Part shown: positions 50,356 through 59,531 of the stretch, in pieces
How positions within the stretch are numbered: the stretch's first letter is position 1
Layout of the letters: each line of letters starts with the position of its first letter
Assembly: GCF_000174755.1 (NCBI RefSeq)
Contig: NZ_ACLQ01000024.1
Coordinates: 53,409 to 117,408, forward strand
Direction: 5' to 3'
DNA from: Capnocytophaga gingivalis ATCC 33624
GTDB taxonomy: Bacteria; Bacteroidota; Bacteroidia; Flavobacteriales; Flavobacteriaceae
Length of the DNA stretch: 64,000 nt
Notes under the pieces: model-generated
The model's database searches: none
Told to the model about the DNA's origin: nothing
Seen by the model: the letters and a program-made list of their open reading frames with translations, nothing else
Position numbers and translations under genes: made by a program

Positions 50356-52551
50356 TTATTTTTCAGCGTTTTCTTTCTTTGCTTTGATATCTACCCCCAA
50401 TCGTTGTAAATAGGCTATCATAGCCACGATTTCACGTTTTTCGATAGGGATAAATTTCTCCCCACGAACTTCGGCGTTTTTCTTAGAGGCTTCATAATTG
50501 GCCACGAAGTTAGGGTCGTTCAGTAGGCTATTGGCAATAGCTCTGGCTTGTACGGCTAAGTTTTCTTGGGCAAACTTGAAATCATCTTCGTTGTAAGGAA
50601 CCCCCAATTTAGATAAGGTACGCATCTTCTGTAAGAGCCTATCGGTGTTCAATTCATTTTTGATAAGCCATGGATAAGAAGGCATGATACTACCTGGGGA
50701 GGTTTCTCTTGGGTCTAACATATGGTTGAAGTGCCAGTTGTTGTTGTATTTGCCCCCTAAGCGATGCAAATCAGGGCCTGTACGCTTACTTCCCCATAAG
50801 AATGGACGATCGTATACAAATTCTCCAGCCTTGGAGTATTCCCCATAACGCTCTACCTCACTACGGAACGGACGAACCATCTGAGTATGGCAACCCACAC
50901 AACCTTCACGGATATAGAGGTCACGGCCTTCCAATTCGAGAGGCGTATAAGGTTTTACTTCAGCTATGGTAGGAATATTTTCTTTTACTAAGAGAGTAGG
51001 GATGATCTGTACAGCCCCTCCTATAGCTACGGCAATAGTAGCCCAGATGGTCATTTGTACAGGTTTTCTTTCGAGCCAGTGGTGAAGGGTTTCACCAGCC
51101 ACACGTTTTTTACTAATAGGAGCTAAGGCGGGAGCTTCGGCAAGTTCGTCCGTTACTTTCTGTCCTTGGCGGATGGTCTGAATTACGTTGATAATAGCCA
51201 TGATAGCCCCAGTGATATAAAGCGATCCTCCAATGGCACGCATAGCATACATAGGCATAATGGCATTGACAGTATCAAGGAAGTTACCATATACCAAGTT
51301 TCCATCTGGGTAGAACTGTTTCCACATGGAGGCTTGTGTAAATCCTGCTATATAGAGAGGAATGGTATAGAATACAATTCCTAAGGTACCTATCCAGAAG
51401 TGTGCATTGGCAAGGCGGATAGAGTATAGGTTGGTTTTCCACATCTTAGGAACAAGATAGTAGATCATACCAAAGGTAAGGAACCCGTTCCAAGCCAAGG
51501 CCCCTACGTGTACGTGAGCAATAATCCAGTCAGTAAAGTGGGCTATGGCATTTACATTCTTTAGCGCCAAGGTAGGCCCCTCAAAGGTTGCCATCCCATA
51601 TCCGGTAATGGCTACAACCAAGAACTTAAGTACCGGTTCGGTACGCACCTTATCCCAAGCACCACGTAGGGTAAGTAGCCCATTGATCATACCTCCCCAA
51701 GAAGGTGCTATGAGCATTACAGAGAATACTACCCCAAGGTTCTGAGCCCATTCAGGAAGAGCGGTGTAGAGCAAGTGGTGAGGCCCCGCCCACATATAGA
51801 TGAATATCAAGCTCCAGAAGTGGATAATAGACAGGCGGTAGGAATATACCGGTCTGTTAGCCGCTTTAGGAACAAAGTAGTACATAAGTCCTAAGAAAGG
51901 AGTTGTCAGGAAGAAGGCTACCGCATTGTGTCCATACCACCATTGTACCAGAGCATCTTGTACTCCAGCATATACGGAGTAGCTCTTCATAGAGGTAAGG
52001 GCAATAGGGAACTCTAAGTTGTTAAAAATGTGTAGCAAAGCTACAGCTACAAAGGTAGCCAAGTAGAACCAAATCGCTACATAGATGTGGCGCTGTCTTC
52101 TCTTGATAAGGGTTCCAATCATATTGGCCCCCCAAGCCACCCATACAATAGCTATGGCAATATCAAAAGGCCATTCAAGCTCAGCATACTCCTTGGAGGT
52201 GCTTATCCCCATAGGGAAAGTAATAGCTGCTCCCAAGATGATCAACTGCCATCCCCAGAAGTTGAGCTTGCTTAGGAAGTCACTATACATACGAGCCTTC
52301 AGTAGGCGCTGCATGGAGTAGTAGCTCCCCGCAAAAATAGCATTTCCTACAAAAGCAAAGATCACTGCATTGGTGTGTAGTGGTCGCAATCGACCAAAAC
52401 TTAGCCAAGAGATTCCTTCGGTAAGTGTAGGAAATAGAAAATAGTAGGCCAATAGTAGCCCCACACTCATTCCTATAACACCCCAAAAGAGGGTTGCATA
52501 AAGGAAGTTCTTAACAATTTTGTTGTCGTAATAAAATTGTTCCATTTCCAT
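50356..52551 (-). CDS. ccoNO: Fused cbb3 oxidase subunits I and II (CcoN-CcoO)
   Basis: 731 aa. Residues 1-490 are the twelve-helix CcoN: haem ligands in FGRLRPLHTNAVIFAFVGNA, the CuB/haem b3 region WWYGHNAVAFFLTTP, GPHHLLYTALPEW and WIIAHVHVGALAWNG. A linker (about 490-545) adds one more helix (TIWATIAVAIGGAVQIIPTL), then CcoO with REGCVGCHTQMVRPFRSEVE (CxxCH), GPDLHRLGGKYNNNWHFNHM, and MPSYPWL. The fusion of N and O is the usual Bacteroidota form. It reduces oxygen to water with proton pumping under low oxygen. Confidence 0.96.
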   Translation of the reverse strand: MEMEQFYYDNKIVKNFLYATLFWGVIGMSVGLLLAYYFLFPTLTEGISWLSFGRLRPLHTNAVIFAFVGNAIFAGSYYSMQRLLKARMYSDFLSKLNFWGWQLIILGAAITFPMGISTSKEYAELEWPFDIAIAIVWVAWGANMIGTLIKRRQRHIYVAIWFYLATFVAVALLHIFNNLEFPIALTSMKSYSVYAGVQDALVQWWYGHNAVAFFLTTPFLGLMYYFVPKAANRPVYSYRLSIIHFWSLIFIYMWAGPHHLLYTALPEWAQNLGVVFSVMLIAPSWGGMINGLLTLRGAWDKVRTEPVLKFLVVAITGYGMATFEGPTLALKNVNAIAHFTDWIIAHVHVGALAWNGFLTFGMIYYLVPKMWKTNLYSIRLANAHFWIGTLGIVFYTIPLYIAGFTQASMWKQFYPDGNLVYGNFLDTVNAIMPMYAMRAIGGSLYITGAIMAIINVIQTIRQGQKVTDELAEAPALAPISKKRVAGETLHHWLERKPVQMTIWATIAVAIGGAVQIIPTLLVKENIPTIAEVKPYTPLELEGRDLYIREGCVGCHTQMVRPFRSEVERYGEYSKAGEFVYDRPFLWGSKRTGPDLHRLGGKYNNNWHFNHMLDPRETSPGSIMPSYPWLIKNELNTDRLLQKMRTLSKLGVPYNEDDFKFAQENLAVQARAIANSLLNDPNFVANYEASKKNAEVRGEKFIPIEKREIVAMIAYLQRLGVDIKAKKENAEK

Positions 52552-52571
52552 AAAAAATGATTTAGCAAATT

Positions 52572-52799
52572 TTAAGTTGTTGTTTGCTTTTCTGTATCCT
52601 TCTTGTGGTAAGAGGTATGTGTTTTTTCTAAAGTGTTTTCTTTAGGTGAGGACTCTACTAATTCATCTTCAAAGAGCATACGTATAGCAGGACTCTCTAC
52701 ATCATCATACTGCCCCTTATGGATGGCACGAAGGTATAAGAATAAGAATAGACCGACTACTATAGTACTAATGGATATGAGCATGTAGATAACACTCAT
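52572..52799 (-). CDS. ccoS: cbb3 oxidase assembly protein CcoS
   Basis: 75 aa. One membrane helix (VIYMLISISTIVVGLFLFLY), then the CcoS signature AIHKGQYDDVESPAIRMLFED and a charged tail. It is needed for cofactor insertion into the oxidase. It is the first gene of the operon, 20 bases before ccoNO. A minus-strand -7 element TATTTTTG lies at 52820-52827. Confidence 0.92.
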   Translation of the reverse strand: MSVIYMLISISTIVVGLFLFLYLRAIHKGQYDDVESPAIRMLFEDELVESSPKENTLEKTHTSYHKKDTEKQTTT

Positions 52800-52819
52800 T
52801 TTATATATAAAATTTGGTG

Positions 52820-52827
52820 CAAAAATA
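52820..52827 (-). promoter_or_regulatory. -7 promoter element of the cbb3 operon (TATTTTTG)
   Basis: TATTTTTG on the minus strand, 20 bases before the ccoS ATG. No obvious FNR-like palindrome is seen in 52828-52930. Confidence 0.55.
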
Positions 52828-52956
52828 AGTTTTTTTTGTTAGATCACAAAAATATATTTTACTTTTTTTTCACGTTTGGCAATAACTTTCTTTTTTTGAT
52901 TTTTCAGAGGTTTTTCTCTTAAATTGTTTTATGATAGTATTGTGCTTTGGCACCCT

Positions 52957-53634
52957 CTACATAGGAGTATGGGTGGGCTCTTCTGTAGGGGAGATTTTTG
53001 AATTAATTATTGGAAGAAAATGTTCTCTAAACCAACGAAAACGATTGACGATCATGATATGGGTACCCCCCTTCACTCGGATACAATCGCCGATGTATCG
53101 GATAGGGAATACCAAATCCTTATCGCCATGTATATGAATGATTTTATCCTTATCAAGGGGTTTTCCTTCCCAATCGAGCAACTCACGCGCGCACCATGCC
53201 AAGTAGGTAGGACTTGAGAGGCCTATATAGTGAATATATAGTTTTTTGTAGCGCTTGGTGTGTTTCCAAAAGTCAAAACGTATCATTCGGGCTAAGGGAA
53301 GAATATGGTGTAGTTTTAGTTTTTTACAACGGCGCATCCATGAGGGGAGTTCCTTGGGGGAGGCGACAGAGGAGATTAAAACGACACACCGATAGCTTGG
53401 CAGCAGTCTGGCGACTTCTTGCATCAGTACCCCACCTAAGGATACTCCTATAAGGATAGGGTTATGAGCAGTGATTTGTTGGGCTATACGGGCGGCATAG
53501 TCCAAGAGACCTTCCTTAGGACGGGGTTCGTCCCATTCCAACAGATGTACTTGATACCCTTCAGGCCACTCAAGGTGTTCGAAAATACGCGAACTGGCGG
53601 CCATACCAGGCATACAATAGACAGGGATAGCCAT
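52957..53634 (-). CDS. Alpha/beta hydrolase
   Basis: 225 aa, no signal peptide. The nucleophile elbow is GVSLGG (Ser about 83; PILIGVSLGGVLMQEVARLL), the Asp region is IIHIHGDKDLVFPI, and the His lies in VKGGTHIMIVNRF. The N-terminus MAIPVYCMPGMAASSRIFEH matches small Bacteroidota hydrolases of the Abhydrolase_6 type. It is probably an esterase or thioesterase; the substrate is unknown. It lies just after the NlpE-like lipoprotein gene, six bases apart, and is cotranscribed with it. Confidence 0.83.
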   Translation of the reverse strand: MAIPVYCMPGMAASSRIFEHLEWPEGYQVHLLEWDEPRPKEGLLDYAARIAQQITAHNPILIGVSLGGVLMQEVARLLPSYRCVVLISSVASPKELPSWMRRCKKLKLHHILPLARMIRFDFWKHTKRYKKLYIHYIGLSSPTYLAWCARELLDWEGKPLDKDKIIHIHGDKDLVFPIRYIGDCIRVKGGTHIMIVNRFRWFREHFLPIINSKISPTEEPTHTPM

Positions 53635-53640
53635 TTTTTC

Positions 53641-54078
53641 TTATTTTTGGTGTAGGGTGTAGCGCTCTTCTTCCGCTGGGCTCATCTTTTTGTTGGGGTC
53701 AGGAAGAAGGATGAGCACTTGAGCATCTACTCTGTAGGTAGCTTTAGAACCATTCTCACCTATAAGGACAATGGTTTTGTCTTCTCCATTCCATTGAAAA
53801 CGCCCTTTCTCACTTTGGCTATGCCCATCTTCTATATAACGTTCGGTCTTGGTATAGGTATTATTTTCCCCCAAGATAACTGTGGTATCTACATTTTTTC
53901 CATTGGAGGTGGGGAGAATGCCATTGTATAGGATACCTTGGCGGCTGTCTTGCTCCTTTGGAGCTTGTGCGGTTTGTTCTCTCTGTTCTGTAACTGGTTC
54001 TTCTGTAGGAGTGTTCTCTGGGGTATTATTGCCCTTGCAGGCGAACAATAGCAGGGAAAGAATACAAATTCTGTACAT
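53641..54078 (-). CDS. NlpE-like lipoprotein
   Basis: 145 aa. Signal peptide MYRICILSLLLFAC (Cys at residue 14), a Thr/Pro/Glu-rich linker, then an NlpE N-terminal-like domain: GILYNGILPTSNGKNVDTTV, ILGENNTYTKTERYIED, GRFQWNGEDKTIVLIGENG, YRVDAQVLILLPDPNKKM. NlpE senses surface and copper stress in enterobacteria, using a CxxC in its LPCADC motif. Here that spot reads LPTSNG, without cysteines, so metal binding by it is unlikely. Envelope anchored. Confidence 0.75.
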   Translation of the reverse strand: MYRICILSLLLFACKGNNTPENTPTEEPVTEQREQTAQAPKEQDSRQGILYNGILPTSNGKNVDTTVILGENNTYTKTERYIEDGHSQSEKGRFQWNGEDKTIVLIGENGSKATYRVDAQVLILLPDPNKKMSPAEEERYTLHQK

Positions 54079-54093
54079 AAAGTGATTGTTTTT

Positions 54094-55038
54094 TTAGTTA
54101 ATAGTTTCTTTGATATGATATCTTGGTTCGCTCTCTCTACTTCTTAGTACCAATTCGGCTAAGAAGCCAGCCAAAAAGAACTGAGTTCCTATAATCATGG
54201 CTGTAAGAGAAAGGAAAAATTGAGGCCTGTTAGTGATGAGCCTTCCTGTAGGGTCTATAAAAAGTTTGTCAACCCCCAAGTAAAAGGCCAAGCAAAAACC
54301 AATGAAGAACATCAGTACCCCTAAGGCACCAAAGAGGTGCATAGGTCGCTTGCCAAACTTAGAAAGGAATCCGATAGTCAATAGGTCTAAAAAGCCGTTG
54401 ATAAACCGTTCTATTCCGAATTTGGTACTACCATATTTGCGAGCTTGGTGCTGAACTACTTTTTCGGTAATGCGATCGAATCCTGCTGATTTGGCCAGTA
54501 CAGGGATGTATCGGTGCATCTCCCCACGGACATCGACTGTCTTGATGACCTCCTTGCGGTAGGCTTTCAGCCCACAGTTGAAGTCGTGTAGGGTAAGGCC
54601 AGAGACCTTGCGAGCAGCCCAATTGAAGAGCTTGGACGGGAGATTCTTGGTGAGCTTGTGGTCATAGCGCTTCTTTTTCCAGCCAGAGACCAGGTCATAG
54701 TGTTCCTTTTCAATCATCTGATAGAGGGCGGGTATCTCATCGGGGCTATCCTGCAGGTCGGCATCCATGGTGATGACTACCTTTCCTTCGGCTCTTGCAA
54801 AACCCGCATTGAGAGCTTGGGACTTCCCATAGTTCCTTAAAAAGCGTAGGGCTTTCACATGCCTATCAGAAGCACATATATTCTGGATCACTTCCCACGA
54901 ATGATCGGTAGAGCCATCATCTACAAAAATGATTTCATAGGAGAATTGCTCCTTGGCCATCACCTTCTGTATCCACTGGTGTAGCTCGGGTAAGGATTCT
55001 TCTTCGTTGAATAGCGGAATGACAACCGATATCTGCAT
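54094..55038 (-). CDS. Family 2 glycosyltransferase (dolichyl/undecaprenyl-phosphate sugar transferase type)
   Basis: 314 aa. GT-A domain: ISVVIPLFNEEESLPELHQW, EIIFVDDGSTDHSWEVI, FLRNYGKSQALNAGFARA, the metal-binding VITMDADLQDSPDEIPAL, and HDFNCGLKAYRKEVI, HRYIPVLAKSAGFDRITEK. Two C-terminal membrane helices (about 235-257 and 272-295) follow. It resembles the DPM1/GtrB group that loads a sugar onto a polyprenyl-phosphate carrier at the inner membrane for later transfer to surface glycans or proteins. The sugar is not known. It lies between a DUF4199 gene and the NlpE-like gene in a co-directional set. Confidence 0.9.
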   Translation of the reverse strand: MQISVVIPLFNEEESLPELHQWIQKVMAKEQFSYEIIFVDDGSTDHSWEVIQNICASDRHVKALRFLRNYGKSQALNAGFARAEGKVVITMDADLQDSPDEIPALYQMIEKEHYDLVSGWKKKRYDHKLTKNLPSKLFNWAARKVSGLTLHDFNCGLKAYRKEVIKTVDVRGEMHRYIPVLAKSAGFDRITEKVVQHQARKYGSTKFGIERFINGFLDLLTIGFLSKFGKRPMHLFGALGVLMFFIGFCLAFYLGVDKLFIDPTGRLITNRPQFFLSLTAMIIGTQFFLAGFLAELVLRSRESEPRYHIKETIN

Positions 55039-55048
55039 GGATTTGTTT

Positions 55049-55555
55049 TTAAGTTCTATTTAAAATTTTGAAAAATGAACTTCCCAATAGGGAAATAACT
55101 AAGCCAAAAAACATATTGGAGACTACCGATAGGTTGAATTGTATCCAAGGTAATTTGTTTCGCTCCATATCTTGTTGCATCTGAGCTATAGACTGAGGGT
55201 CGGCTGAGGGGAATTGTTTTTGGTAGGCTTCCAATTGTAAGTGATTGACCATATCCAAGTGGTTAGGGTCTATGTATTGGATAAAAATAACCCAAAATAC
55301 TCCAGCAATAATAGCAAAGAGAATAGAGATACCCAGTCCTATTTTTATCATTTGGCGGAAACTACGTTCTTTGCTTAGGTAAATACCTAAAAAAATAAAA
55401 AAGGTAAGGAATAAAATAGGTAAGATGCCGAAAGCAAATATAGTCAAAGAGGCTCCATTGTAGGCTTGTAGTTGATGCTGAAGTAGGGTGAGGGCTATGG
55501 ATACACCACCCATCATACTTCCATACTTGAGCATGAGGTTTCGGTGTTTCTTCAT
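55049..55555 (-). CDS. DUF4199 membrane protein
   Basis: 168 aa with four membrane helices (about 11-30, 37-60, 70-95, 140-160), the second-helix region FGILPILFLTFFIFLGIYLS and the loop YIDPNHLDMVNHLQLEAYQK. These fit DUF4199, a Bacteroidota inner membrane family of unknown function often found beside this type of glycosyltransferase. The ATG overlaps the end of the upstream SRPBCC gene by four bases (translational coupling). Confidence 0.85.
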   Translation of the reverse strand: MKKHRNLMLKYGSMMGGVSIALTLLQHQLQAYNGASLTIFAFGILPILFLTFFIFLGIYLSKERSFRQMIKIGLGISILFAIIAGVFWVIFIQYIDPNHLDMVNHLQLEAYQKQFPSADPQSIAQMQQDMERNKLPWIQFNLSVVSNMFFGLVISLLGSSFFKILNRT

Positions 55556-55947
55556 AGTGTTTTTGTTTTCTCGGCCATGGTTTGTAGCAGCTTGGTGATA
55601 GGGCTTTTTACCACCAAAGCCAGCATAGGATTGAACTCACCTTCGAAGGTATAGACTACTTCAGAGTGTTGTGCAGAAGTAGAAGTTAGGGCTATACTAA
55701 GAGTAAAGGGGAGCTTTCCCTCAGGCGCTCCATATACGAGTTCAGAGGTAGGAGTAAGTTTCTTTTTCTCCAAGAAAATCTCGGGCATCCCCTTCAGGCT
55801 AAAGGAAAAAGAGGTGTTGTCCTCGGAGGACGAGAATTGAGCCAAGTTCTCAGGCATGAGCCTCTGGAAGAGGGATACATTCTCTAATTTCTCATAGACA
55901 GTCGCTATAGGAAGGGCTACCGATACAGTAGGGGAGGTGATTTTCAT
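55552..55947 (-). CDS. SRPBCC-fold protein
   Basis: 131 aa. MKITSPTVSVALPIATVYEK, LENVSLFQRLMPENLAQF and the alternating strands SFSFSLKGMPEIFLEKKK, FTLSIALTSTSAQHSEVVYT, and a C-terminal helix SPITKLLQTMAEKTKTL fit the START/SRPBCC hydrophobic-ligand fold. Such proteins regularly sit next to pyrE in Bacteroidota, role unknown. One base separates it from pyrE upstream; it overlaps DUF4199 by four. Confidence 0.83.
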   Translation of the reverse strand: MKITSPTVSVALPIATVYEKLENVSLFQRLMPENLAQFSSSEDNTSFSFSLKGMPEIFLEKKKLTPTSELVYGAPEGKLPFTLSIALTSTSAQHSEVVYTFEGEFNPMLALVVKSPITKLLQTMAEKTKTL

Positions 55948-55948
55948 A

Positions 55949-56587
55949 CTAATTCCATTTATCAGGGGCTAAGCGCCACTTAGCCAGGGTTTCTATCTCT
56001 TGTTGGGATATATAATCTCTGTCTTTGGCCTCTTCCAAGAGGGCATCGTATTGGCTGAGGGTATCTAAGGTTATATTCTCTTGAGAGAAATTCTCTTGAG
56101 CGATATCGAATAGGTAGGAGAAAATAGCTACCATCCCCAATACTTCCACTTGGTGAGCTTTTAGAGCTCTTACTGCTCCTATACTACTCATACCAGTACT
56201 GATGAGATCTTCTATGACTACTACTTTATCCTCAGGGTTGAAGCTGCCTTCTATTTGGTTGCCGCGCCCATGCTTTTTAGGTTCTGGGCGTACATATACA
56301 AAGGGCAATCCAAGCCTATCGGCTACGAGCATTCCTATACCTATAGCTCCTGTGGCTACTCCGGCAATGAGCTGTACCTGAGGGTATTTCTCCTTGATAA
56401 ATTCGCTCATAGCAAGAGCTACTTTGTTTCGAGCCTCAGGATAGGATAGGAGCATGCGATTGTCACAATAGATGGGAGACTTCCACCCTGAAGCCCACGT
56501 AAAGGGAGCCTTAGGGCTGAGCTTAATGGCATGAATATCAAGCAGCGTTCCTGCTATATCCTTGGCTATAGTAGCGGATATTTTCAT
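55949..56587 (-). CDS. pyrE: Orotate phosphoribosyltransferase
   Basis: 212 aa. It joins orotate to PRPP in pyrimidine synthesis. The orotate-binding SPKAPFTWASGWKSPIYCDN, the segment IAGVATGAIGIGMLVADRLG, the catalytic lysine loop YVRPEPKKHGRGNQIEG and the PRPP-binding motif KVVVIEDLISTGMSSIGAV are all present. Five bases separate it from infB upstream, so it shares its transcript. Confidence 0.96.
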   Translation of the reverse strand: MKISATIAKDIAGTLLDIHAIKLSPKAPFTWASGWKSPIYCDNRMLLSYPEARNKVALAMSEFIKEKYPQVQLIAGVATGAIGIGMLVADRLGLPFVYVRPEPKKHGRGNQIEGSFNPEDKVVVIEDLISTGMSSIGAVRALKAHQVEVLGMVAIFSYLFDIAQENFSQENITLDTLSQYDALLEEAKDRDYISQQEIETLAKWRLAPDKWN

Positions 56588-56592
56588 AACAA

Positions 56593-59451
56593 TTATAATT
56601 TTTTCTTGACAGCTACCTCTTGGAAGGCTTCTATGACATCGCCTTCCTTGATATCGTTATAGTTCTTGATCTGGAGACCACAATCATACCCTTTGCTGAC
56701 CTCTTTTACATCATCTTTGAATCGCTTGAGCGAGGAGAGTTCTCCGGTGTAGATTACTACATTCTCACGCAAGAGGCGTATCTTGGAGTTACGGTATATT
56801 TTTCCATCAGTAACCATACAACCAGCGATAGTACCTACCTTAGAAATCTTGAAAAGTTCACGAATCTCTACTGTACCGGTAACTTCTTCTCTCATTTCAG
56901 GAGAAAGCATACCCTCCATAGCAGATTTTAGGTCATTGATAGCATCATAGATGATAGAGTAGGTACGGATATCGATTTCCTCCTTCTCGGCCAAGGCACG
57001 AGCATTGGACATAGGTCGAACATTGAACCCAACGATGATTGCATTGGACGCTGAAGCCAAGAGTACATCGGACTCGGTGATGGCACCCACTCCCTTGTGA
57101 ATAATAGATACTTGGATCTCTTCAGTGGAGAGTTTTTGGAAGGAATCGGTAAGAGCTTCTACGGATCCATCCACGTCCCCTTTGAGGATAATATTGAGTT
57201 CCTTGAAGTCTCCAAGGGCTATACGGCGACCAATTTCGTCCAAAGTGATATGTCGCTGAGTACGTACGGACTGCTCTCTGAGGAGTTGGGTACGCTTGGC
57301 AGCAATTTGTTTAGCTTCTTTTTCGTCCTCGAATACATAGAACTTATCTCCTGCCTGTGGTGCTCCGTCTAATCCTAAGATGGTTACAGGGGTCGAAGGG
57401 ATGGCTTCTTTGACACTCCTTCCACGTTCGTCATGCATAGCACGAATCTTACCAGAATGAGTACCCGCCAATAGGTAATCACCTACTCGAAGAGTTCCCT
57501 CCTGTACCAGTACAGTGGAGACATATCCGCGTCCTTTGTCCAGCGCAGCTTCCACGACGGTACCCAAGGCATGTTTTTTAGGATTGGCTTTTAGTTCCAA
57601 AATTTCAGCTTCCAAAAGGACTTTGTCCAATAGGTCACTGACTCCTATTCCTTGTTTGGCAGAAATGTCTTGAGACTGGATCTTACCTCCCCAATCTTCT
57701 ACCAAAAGGTTCATATTGGCTAAGTGTTCTTTTATTTTTTCAGGGTTAGCGGTGGGTTTGTCTATCTTATTGATAGCAAATATAATAGGTACATTAGCAG
57801 CCTGAGCGTGGCTAATGGCTTCCTTGGTTTGAGGCATGATATCGTCATCGGCAGCGATTACGATAATAGCAATATCGGTAACCTGAGCCCCACGGGCACG
57901 CATCGCGGTAAAGGCTTCGTGTCCAGGGGTATCCAGGAAGGTAATACGCTGTTTACTTCGTTTAAGAGTTACAGAGTAGGCGCCTATGTGCTGGGTGATA
58001 CCCCCACTCTCTCCGGCAATAACATTTTCATTGCGGATATGGTCAAGTAGAGAGGTTTTACCATGGTCTACGTGACCCATTACAGTTACAATAGGAGCAC
58101 GTGGTACCAAGTCCTCAGGGCGATCTTCCTCTACAGGAATAGCCTCATCTATATCGGCAGTGGAGAACTCTATTTGATAGCCGAACTCATCGGCTACGAT
58201 GGAAAGCGTCTCTGCATCCAAGCGTTGGTTCATGGTTACAAAGATACCCAAGGACATACAAGCTCCGATGACTTTGTTCACAGGGACATCCATCATTGTA
58301 GAAAGCTCATTTACCGTAACAAATTCAGTTACTCTTAGGATAGTGCTTTCTTTCTCTTGTAGAGCTTGTTCCTCCTCAGTCTTATGGCGGTGGCTATCGC
58401 GTTTTTCCTTACGATACTTAGCCCCTTTGGATTTGATAGATTTCCCTTGTAGCTTTTCTAAGGTTTCACGTACTTGTTTTTGTACTTCTTCCTCAGTAGG
58501 TTCAGCTTTTACGAAAATCTTATTTTCTTTTTTCTTTTTGTTTTTATCCTTGTTGTTATTGACGGCGTTGTTATTGCCATTCTTTTGAGCATTAGGATTG
58601 GCCGGATTTTCTTTTTCAGAAGAAATACGTTTGCGCTTGCGCTTAGCTTGTTTGTCCAAGGCGGCGCCATCCTTGTTTTTATCCTTGCCGTTCTTTTTCT
58701 TTTTAGGCCGTTCGAACTGAGACAAGTCTATTTTTTCACCTACGAGCTTAGGGCCTGTCAGCTTGGTGTACTTAGTTTCTATAACACCTGGTTCAGGCTC
58801 AGTCTGGGGCTTTTTCTCTTCTTTTTTAGCAGCATCTTTGGAAGAGGGGACGGGCTTACCAGAGAGGAGTTCTTGACTTTTTTTCTTGAAATCCTTTTCT
58901 TGTTTTGAGATAGGTTCTTTAGAGTCCTTCTTATCCTTATGGTTGTGTTTGTCTTTGTTTTTTTCGTGCTTGTCAGGATGTTCCTCATGTGCAGATTGCT
59001 CTACCTTCACCTGGGAGTTTTTCTCTTTGGTAGAGGCTATAGGAGCTGGTTCCTCTGCAGATGGGGCAAGAGTTTCCTCAGGGGCTTCTTTCTTAGGTTG
59101 GTCTAAGTCGATCTTACCTACGATTTTAGCTCCTGGTACACTTGCTTTTGCACGAATAATCTCCTGTTCCTTCTGAAGTCTTTCTTTTTCCTTGCGCTCT
59201 TTTTCTAAGAGTTCCTGTTTGATAGCTTCTTTTTCTTTGCGTTGTTCCTCAGTAATCTCTTTGGAGGTTTCTCGACTTTTCTTGTCAGAGCCAAATTCTT
59301 TGTCCAACAGCACAATCAGGTCTGCTGGGATTTTTGTATTTGGATTGACATCTTCTATGGTGTGTCCTTTCGATTTGAGAAATTCAACCACTCTGTCGGT
59401 AGAGATGTTGTATTCTTTTGCTGCTTTATTTAATCTTTTATCCTCGGCCAT
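56593..59451 (-). CDS. infB: Translation initiation factor IF-2
   Basis: 952 aa. An N-terminal IF2_N-like module ([20 protein letters not shown]), a long charged Lys/Glu linker (about 70-440), a second IF2_N, then the GTPase domain with [11 protein letters not shown] (G1), TQHIGAYSV (G2), [15 protein letters not shown] (G3), INKIDKP (G4) and SAKQGIGV (G5), followed by domains II, III and the fMet-tRNA-binding domain C2 ([20 protein letters not shown]). It places initiator tRNA on the ribosome. It follows nusA by 80 bases in the classic rimP-nusA-infB order. Confidence 0.97.
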   Translation of the reverse strand: MAEDKRLNKAAKEYNISTDRVVEFLKSKGHTIEDVNPNTKIPADLIVLLDKEFGSDKKSRETSKEITEEQRKEKEAIKQELLEKERKEKERLQKEQEIIRAKASVPGAKIVGKIDLDQPKKEAPEETLAPSAEEPAPIASTKEKNSQVKVEQSAHEEHPDKHEKNKDKHNHKDKKDSKEPISKQEKDFKKKSQELLSGKPVPSSKDAAKKEEKKPQTEPEPGVIETKYTKLTGPKLVGEKIDLSQFERPKKKKNGKDKNKDGAALDKQAKRKRKRISSEKENPANPNAQKNGNNNAVNNNKDKNKKKKENKIFVKAEPTEEEVQKQVRETLEKLQGKSIKSKGAKYRKEKRDSHRHKTEEEQALQEKESTILRVTEFVTVNELSTMMDVPVNKVIGACMSLGIFVTMNQRLDAETLSIVADEFGYQIEFSTADIDEAIPVEEDRPEDLVPRAPIVTVMGHVDHGKTSLLDHIRNENVIAGESGGITQHIGAYSVTLKRSKQRITFLDTPGHEAFTAMRARGAQVTDIAIIVIAADDDIMPQTKEAISHAQAANVPIIFAINKIDKPTANPEKIKEHLANMNLLVEDWGGKIQSQDISAKQGIGVSDLLDKVLLEAEILELKANPKKHALGTVVEAALDKGRGYVSTVLVQEGTLRVGDYLLAGTHSGKIRAMHDERGRSVKEAIPSTPVTILGLDGAPQAGDKFYVFEDEKEAKQIAAKRTQLLREQSVRTQRHITLDEIGRRIALGDFKELNIILKGDVDGSVEALTDSFQKLSTEEIQVSIIHKGVGAITESDVLLASASNAIIVGFNVRPMSNARALAEKEEIDIRTYSIIYDAINDLKSAMEGMLSPEMREEVTGTVEIRELFKISKVGTIAGCMVTDGKIYRNSKIRLLRENVVIYTGELSSLKRFKDDVKEVSKGYDCGLQIKNYNDIKEGDVIEAFQEVAVKKKL

Positions 59452-59531
59452 AAATTTTTCTAAGCTCGTTTTGTTTTTAAAATGTGTGTTGGTTTGTGTA
59501 TATTTGTATATATTGTTCTATGGTAAATATA

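Noticed and set aside
58474..59176. Plus-strand frames rich in Phe, Leu and Ser within infB
   Set aside because: They are antisense to the Lys/Glu-rich linker of IF-2, which reads as such composition in reverse.
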